From assembly GCA_900757335.1 (NCBI GenBank), contig CAAENL010000074.1, forward strand, positions 1-9,082: a stretch of DNA of 9,082 nt. The letters are read 5' to 3'. The stretch comes from Clostridia bacterium. GTDB taxonomy: Bacteria; Bacillota; Clostridia; Oscillospirales; Acutalibacteraceae. The position numbers and the translations under genes were made by a program. The notes below the pieces were generated by a model, which had not been told where the DNA came from, ran no database searches, and saw only the letters and a list, made by a program, of their open reading frames with translations. Below, in pieces: positions 6,607-9,082 of this stretch; the first letter of the stretch is position 1; each line of letters starts with the position of its first letter.

Positions 6607-6641
6607 AAAAAAACTCTTCTTTACTTAAAAAAGAGATTTTT
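6607..6641. terminator. terminator separating the XRE genes from the abiE promoter
   Basis: The core stem CTCTT/AAGAG (6614-6618 with 6631-6635) extends inward by TTT/AAA around an ACTT loop after one mismatch, and outward through A5/T5 around a bulged A. On the - strand it is followed by a run of seven T (complement of 6607-6613), so it can end transcripts from the XRE gene at 6744-6986. A T-run on the + side makes it potentially bidirectional. A weaker AT-only 8-bp stem overlaps the XRE stop at 6722-6748. Confidence 0.65.
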
Positions 6642-6743
6642 AAAAATTCAACTTGTATTGGTGGAATGGAATTTTAATTTTTCGGGGTTCGAATTATTTA
6701 TATGATTTAATCAACAAACTAACTAAAATATGAAAAATTAATT

Positions 6744-6986
6744 TTAGTATGTTTCGTAGTTTTCGGGTGGACAGTATTCAATAATATCCTCAATGTTACA
6801 TTTTAATACATAGCAAATTCGAGCAAGTATGGATATATCCAATCTTTGAACTTTTTGATTACAATAATTATTTAGTTGAGTTCTTTGCATTTCAGCTTTG
6901 TTCATGAGTTTGTTTTTACTTATGCCTTTTGTTTTAAGATATTCACTAATTTTAATGTTTATATTACCAAAATCTTCATCTTTCAT
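6744..6986 (-). CDS. small XRE/Cro-type helix-turn-helix regulator (HTH_26-like)
   Basis: An 80-residue DNA-binding protein. The frame opens at a GTG (6995), but AGAGGTGG (6992-6999) is spaced for the ATG at 6986, giving MKDEDFGNINIKISEYL. The whole protein is one five-helix Cro/CI-like domain: ISKNKLMNKAEMQRTQLNNYCNQ forms the HTH (scaffold and recognition helices), and LDISILARICYVLKCNIEDIIEY is the typical C-terminal helical pair of YozG/HTH_26-type proteins. It has no protease or ligand domain. It is the last of three same-strand regulators, followed by a terminator before the abiE unit. A perfect palindrome lies 41 bp upstream of its start. A role in prophage control is inferred; its target is unknown. 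Confidence 0.85.
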   Translation of the reverse strand: MKDEDFGNINIKISEYLKTKGISKNKLMNKAEMQRTQLNNYCNQKVQRLDISILARICYVLKCNIEDIIEYCPPENYETY

Positions 6987-7026
6987 AGTTACCACCTCTC
7001 TACAAACTATTTAAGATAAAGCAACA

Positions 7027-7045
7027 ATTAGAAAAATTTTCTAAT
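7027..7045. promoter_or_regulatory. perfect 9+1+9 bp palindrome, candidate operator
   Basis: ATTAGAAAA (7027-7035) and TTTTCTAAT (7037-7045) are perfect inverted arms around a single A, placed in the 101-bp spacer upstream of the XRE gene at 6744-6986. Size and symmetry fit a dimeric XRE repressor site. It is AT-rich, so chance cannot be excluded, and no convincing -35 box was found around it. Confidence 0.45.
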
Positions 7046-7087
7046 ATAAAAAATTTCCAGTTCTAAATCTTTGACTAATATAAATAA

Positions 7088-7309
7088 TCACTCTTTAAAA
7101 TATTGATTAGGTTTGTCTACTAGACCCAATAAATAATCCACACTTGTTTTATAAAAATTAGCCAATTTAATTAACATAGTAGCTGTCCATTCTATTTTTC
7201 CTGTTTCATATTGCGAATAAGTATTCTGTGCTATATTTAGTAAATTAGCCAAAGTATATTGTTTTATATCTCTATCCTCTCTCAATGTTCTAATATTCTC
7301 AAATATCAC
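7088..7309 (-). CDS. XRE-family helix-turn-helix transcriptional regulator, GTG start
   Basis: A 73-residue protein that is a single classical HTH_3 domain: IRTLREDRDIKQYTLANLLNIAQNTYSQYETGKIEWTATML splits into helix 1 (5-12), the HTH (about 17-38, with QYTLANLLNIAQNTYSQYETG) and the terminal helices LIKLANFYKTSVDYLLGLVD (46-65). Short CI/Cro-like and SinR-like regulators have this form. The GTG start is supported by GAGGTGAT five bases upstream. No cleavage or oligomerisation domain is visible, so it is not a LexA-type repressor. The upstream spacer holds two matching operator-like palindromes 25 bp apart, suggesting autoregulation or control by its neighbour. Confidence 0.9.
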   Translation of the reverse strand: MIFENIRTLREDRDIKQYTLANLLNIAQNTYSQYETGKIEWTATMLIKLANFYKTSVDYLLGLVDKPNQYFKE

Positions 7310-7333
7310 AATATCACCTCGAAAACATTATGA

Positions 7334-7380
7334 AATATCTGAAATATAGATATTGATTTTTATCTGTAATACAGATAAAA
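7334..7380. promoter_or_regulatory. pair of related palindromic operator-like sites
   Basis: Site 1 is centred on 7344 (arms AATATCT 7334-7340 and AGATATT 7348-7354). Site 2 is a perfect 23-bp palindrome (7358-7380, arms TTTTATCTGTA and TACAGATAAAA around one A). Their 15-bp cores, ATCTGAAATATAGAT and ATCTGTAATACAGAT, agree at 13 positions and their centres are 25 bp apart. They lie just upstream of the GTG-start XRE gene. Paired operators of this kind are characteristic of phage repressor regions. Confidence 0.7.
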
Positions 7381-7407
7381 TTTATAAGATAACGTAAAAG
7401 TTAAGCT

Positions 7408-7662
7408 TTATATTTCAGTTTTTTTACTTGCATTGTCTGTTTCTCCTAGTAACCAGGCCGTTGTAACATTCAATACTTTAGCAAATGCAATAAGTTCAAG
7501 GTCGGTAACATATCTCTCACCATGCTCTATACGTGACATAATATTTTTTGAGATATTAAAGCCCATTATCTGCATTTTTGCTATTAAATCTGTTTGCGAA
7601 ATAACAGGATTGTTCATAAACCTAGCTGCACGTATACGATGTCCTGATTTATTTTTACTCAA
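7408..7662 (-). CDS. XRE-family helix-turn-helix regulator, TTG start
   Basis: An 84-residue regulator consisting of one XRE domain: GHRIRAARFMNNPVISQTDLIAKM (7-30), GFNISKNIMSRIEHGERYV (34-52, with the recognition helix ISKNIMSRIEHG) and DLELIAFAKVLNVTTAWLLGE (54-74). The 'RIE.GERYVTD.EL.A.AKVL.V...WLLGE' pattern is frequent in Clostridia chromosomes and prophages. The TTG start is supported by GGGAGGT six bases upstream and no in-frame ATG fits better. It is divergent from the SLOG-like gene, sharing a 158-bp control region. A repressor of that gene and/or of the leftward regulator operon is a reasonable inference. No clear terminator follows, so read-through into the next regulator is possible. 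Confidence 0.87.
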   Translation of the reverse strand: MSKNKSGHRIRAARFMNNPVISQTDLIAKMQIMGFNISKNIMSRIEHGERYVTDLELIAFAKVLNVTTAWLLGETDNASKKTEI

Positions 7663-7726
7663 GTATAAACCTCCCTATATTAAAAAATTTTGCATATAGA
7701 AAGTTTATCTTTTTTTATACCTATAT

Positions 7727-7765
7727 ATTCCCGTGTTATATTAAAAATTACCGTTTATCGGGAAT
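7727..7765. promoter_or_regulatory. spaced inverted repeat ATTCCCG-N25-CGGGAAT in divergent control region
   Basis: Perfect 7-bp arms (7727-7733 and 7759-7765) are offset by 32 bp, three helical turns, between the divergent TTG-start XRE gene and the SLOG-like gene. The GC-rich half-sites stand out in an AT-rich spacer. They could be a looped operator or an RNA stem; the sequence does not decide. Confidence 0.4.
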
Positions 7766-7776
7766 TTACATATAAT
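7748..7776 (+). promoter_or_regulatory. candidate promoter of the SLOG-like gene
   Basis: A consensus -10 box TATAAT (7771-7776) lies 17 bp after a poor -35 (TTACCG, 7748-7753). Initiation near 7783 would give a leader of about 38 bases carrying AGGAGA (7806-7811). The weak -35 suggests low or activated expression. Confidence 0.5.
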
Positions 7777-7798
7777 ACGTTATCGTGTACAGAGATAA
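7755..7798. promoter_or_regulatory. second pair of TATC-N8-A(G/C)ATA sites straddling the SLOG -10 box
   Basis: TTATCGGGAATTTACATAT (7755-7773) and TTATCGTGTACAGAGATAA (7780-7798) each match the 19-bp core of the perfect palindrome at 7360-7378 at 13 positions. Their left ends are 25 bp apart, the same spacing as the pair at 7335 and 7360. They flank the -10 box at 7771-7776, where a bound repressor would block initiation. Confidence 0.45.
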
Positions 7799-7820
7799 TA
7801 AAATTAGGAGATGATAATCT

Positions 7821-8324
7821 ATGGAAAATTCTTTTTCTCATAATAATTACAATAAAATTTGTTGTTTTGCTGGGCACTCAAGTGTTTTTGGTAAAAAAGA
7901 TTTGTCAGAAAAACTAAAAAAAGAAATTATAAACTTAATTGAAAATCATAATGTAGCTACTTTCTATAATGGTGGCAAAGGTGATTTTGATTGGTTATGT
8001 GCTCATATGATTGATGATCTTAAGAAGGATTATCTCTTTATAAAATCGTATTATATACTTTCATATATGCCTAAAGAAAAAGACGAATACGATAATACTT
8101 TAAAAATTTTTGATGATACAATTTATCCGAATATAGAAAAGATTCCACCCAGATTCGCTATAATAAAGCGAAATAAGTGGATGATTGATAATTCGGATTT
8201 TCTGATTGCTTATGTTGAAAATCATTTTGGCGGTGCATATAAAACATTACAATACGCTGAAAAAAAGAAAGATATAAAAATAATTAATTTGGTAGATGAA
8301 AAAAATGAACATGAAATTTTTTAA
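7821..8324 (+). CDS. SLOG/DUF1273-like Rossmann-fold protein (putative nucleotide-ligand binding)
   Basis: A 167-residue cytoplasmic protein. Residues 12-20 (KICCFAGHS) form the first strand and the 'CF.GH' loop of the YpsA/DUF1273 branch of the SLOG superfamily. YNGGKGDFDWLCA (49-61) is the glycine-rich motif. RNKWMIDNSDFLIAYVE (117-133) and FGGAYKTLQYAEKK (136-149) are the later strand and GG..T motifs that bind nucleotide-like ligands in SLOG folds, and IKIINL is the last strand. Family members are proposed to sense or process nucleotide derivatives, and related SLOG domains sense signals in some anti-phage systems. Function here is not established. AGGAGA (7806-7811) supports the ATG. The gene is divergent from an XRE regulator and overlaps a small membrane-protein gene downstream, suggesting a two-gene unit. 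Confidence 0.8.
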   Translation: MENSFSHNNYNKICCFAGHSSVFGKKDLSEKLKKEIINLIENHNVATFYNGGKGDFDWLCAHMIDDLKKDYLFIKSYYILSYMPKEKDEYDNTLKIFDDTIYPNIEKIPPRFAIIKRNKWMIDNSDFLIAYVENHFGGAYKTLQYAEKKKDIKIINLVDEKNEHEIF

Positions 8325-8535
8325 AACTTTAGGAAATATTTTCCTAAAAACAATATGGTATTTGATGAGAACTGCTATTGCCTGTATGCTTGCTTTCGAT
8401 TTTTTTGCATTAGTTTTCATGGCTATTAAAAATACAACCGGCTATTGTAACCCTTTAATGGATAAGGTAATAAACATTTCAATTAAATCAGCTAAAGAAA
8501 CTAAAGAAGCAGCATTGTGGGGATATGATAATTGA
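8296..8535 (+). CDS. small single-pass membrane protein, unknown function
   Basis: A 79-residue protein whose start overlaps the SLOG-like gene by 29 bp in another frame, implying translational coupling. In-frame ATGs at 8296, 8305 and 8311 are all possible. No strong ribosome site decides; a weak GGTAG at 8291-8295 is best spaced for 8305. The N-terminus is Lys-rich (KKMNMKFFK), and residues about 19-44 (TIWYLMRTAIACMLAFDFFALVFMAI) form one transmembrane helix with an Asp35 inside it. The rest (NPLMDKVINISIKSAKETKEAALW) looks amphipathic. The charge pattern favours an N-in orientation. A terminator starts 26 bp after the stop. I do not recognise the family. It could be a membrane partner of the SLOG protein, a small phage superinfection protein, or unrelated. 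Confidence 0.65.
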   Translation: MKKMNMKFFKTLGNIFLKTIWYLMRTAIACMLAFDFFALVFMAIKNTTGYCNPLMDKVINISIKSAKETKEAALWGYDN

Positions 8536-8561
8536 AATTAAGTTTAAATACAACTAGCGTT

Positions 8562-8585
8562 ACGACCTTAAGTGGTCGTTTTTTT
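8562..8585 (+). terminator. rho-independent terminator after the SLOG/membrane-protein unit
   Basis: The stem ACGACC (8562-8567) with GGTCGT (8574-8579) has a 6-base loop and is followed by seven T (8579-8585). It lies 26 bp after the membrane-protein stop codon, closing the two-gene transcript. Confidence 0.88.
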
Positions 8586-8707
8586 ATGCTCATTTTTACA
8601 TTTAATTTCAGATATTTACATATATAAACACATTCATAGAAATTCTCCGAAAAACCGCCATTCATACAATGACAAATATTTTTAATTTGTACCTATAAAA
8701 TCTAATT

Positions 8708-8753
8708 AATAGCCAATATCTAAGTTTTTATCACATAGGTTGGCTATTTTTTT
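8708..8753 (+). terminator. terminator-like hairpin with large loop
   Basis: A perfect 9-bp stem AATAGCCAA (8708-8716) with TTGGCTATT (8740-8748) encloses 23 bases and is followed by seven T (8747-8753). ACCTAT (8691-8696) and ATAGGT (8735-8740) can form a competing pair. No gene lies directly upstream, so this may end a small RNA or a remnant transcript. Confidence 0.55.
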
Positions 8754-8914
8754 AAATTAAAAATGTCAGAAAGTGCGTAACCTGAAATAATTTAGGTATA
8801 TACACTTGCAAAAAGGAGATTTTTCAGTTGTATAAATAATTTTTTGTCTTGTATCAAATCACAAATAATATTCCCGCTTAAACAGGATATATTTATAATA
8901 CCTAAATTTTAAAA

Positions 8915-8956
8915 AGCAGAGTTTGCACAAATACGTGTTAAGCTCTGCTCTTTTTT
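8915..8956 (+). terminator. rho-independent terminator upstream of the 9066 gene
   Basis: The stem AGCAGAG (8915-8921) with CTCTGCT (8943-8949) is continued after an internal loop by CAC/GTG (8926-8928 with 8935-8937) around AAATAC, then CTTTTTT (8950-8956). It would end any RNA started in the 8800-8900 region, such as from TTGCAA (8806-8811) with TATAAA (8831-8836), a poorly spaced candidate promoter. Confidence 0.75.
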
Positions 8957-9065
8957 AGGTTCATGAGGACAAACCTATGGTAAAGCGGTGGTTTCTCTAT
9001 TACATACGTTACCCGTAGTTATTCCTAATTGTTTGAAAAAAATCAAATAATTCGGAGGTACTGTT

Positions 9066-9082
9066 ATGGAAAATCGTCGTGA
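9066..9082 (+). CDS. start of a further gene (truncated by window end)
   Basis: An ATG at 9066 follows a strong ribosome site, GGAGGT (9054-9059), with 6-bp spacing. Five codons are visible (MENRR), then the window ends. Nothing can be said of the product. It may be the first gene beyond the accessory block, either phage or host. Confidence 0.6.

Larger units (their letters stand above)
8586..9065. other. 480-bp region without a convincing protein gene
   Basis: No frame longer than a few dozen codons with a ribosome site was seen on either strand. The stretch holds the hairpin at 8708-8753, an 11-bp long-range inverted repeat (8789-8799 with 8898-8908) and the terminator at 8915-8956. A ribosome-site-like AAAAAGGAGAT (8810-8820) is followed only by a four-codon frame. 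The 3' end (8957-9065) is the leader of the gene starting at 9066 and can form the competing pairs AGGTT/AACCT (8957-8961 with 8972-8976) and AAACC/GGTTT (8971-8975 with 8990-8994). This may be a phage/host boundary, but no att repeat is demonstrable. Confidence 0.6.

Noticed and set aside
6681..6697. GGGGTTCGAAT resembling the T-arm of a tRNA, a possible phage attachment site remnant
   Set aside because: The flanking bases do not form the T-stem, there is no acceptor stem or CCA, and no second copy was found in the window.
7433..7917. Overlapping + strand frames opposite or before the XRE and SLOG genes
   Set aside because: They are shadows: the first is antisense to a clear HTH protein and the second runs into the SLOG gene in another frame; both lack domain content and suitable ribosome sites.
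8608..8648. Nine-codon - strand frame (ATG at 8637) with a GGAGAA ribosome-site-like sequence
   Set aside because: It is too short, not in an operon, and easily explained by chance in AT-rich DNA.
8810..8841. Strong AAAAAGGAGAT followed by a TTG start
   Set aside because: The frame closes after three sense codons; at best it is a remnant.
1..9082. CRISPR arrays, tRNA or rRNA genes, insertion sequences, integrase
   Set aside because: No regular repeat-spacer pattern, RNA gene signature, transposase or recombinase motif was seen on either strand.

Overview
The window is low in G+C: sampled stretches run near 30-35 percent. It uses strong AGGAGG/AGAGGTGG-type ribosome binding sites with occasional TTG and GTG starts. 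It reads as part of a temperate tailed-phage genome (prophage) of a low-GC Gram-positive bacterium (Bacillota, most likely a Clostridia-type anaerobe). The host cannot be named from the sequence alone.

Region 1 (1-5080, + strand) is the end of the late operon: the 3' part of a tail-fibre gene, a DUF859-like beta-rich structural protein, two small tail-associated proteins, two modular tail-fibre proteins and a small orphan. A lysis cassette follows, made of a GH25 muramidase with a LysM domain and a holin-like membrane protein. The tail proteins are built from the recycled linker motifs typical of siphophage fibres, and two of them share the same C-terminal domain. The lysin gene carries an in-frame, GC-rich, hairpin-forming insertion of about 60 bp.

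Region 2 (5085-6641, - strand) is a self-contained cargo unit: an abiEi/abiEii type IV toxin-antitoxin pair with start and stop codons abutting. It has its own promoter embedded in a large imperfect palindrome and is bounded on both sides by terminator hairpins. This is the layout of a phage 'moron' carrying an abortive-infection/plasmid-stabilisation system.

Region 3 (6722-7820) is a regulatory block of three short XRE-type DNA-binding proteins on the - strand. The spacers between them contain palindromes. Four related sites of the form TATC-N8-A(G/C)ATA lie in two pairs, each pair exactly 25 bp apart. One pair is in front of the middle regulator and one pair straddles the -10 box of the divergent SLOG gene. 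This suggests that one of these regulators controls both transcripts.

Region 4 (7821-8585, + strand) encodes a SLOG/DUF1273-like Rossmann protein (putative nucleotide-ligand sensor) whose 3' end overlaps a small single-pass membrane protein, closed by a clear terminator. This may be an accessory two-gene unit; its function is unproven.

Region 5 (8586-9065) has no convincing protein gene but holds two more terminator-like hairpins and a long-range inverted repeat. A new + strand gene starts at 9066 and runs off the window. No integrase, att site, tRNA or CRISPR array was found.
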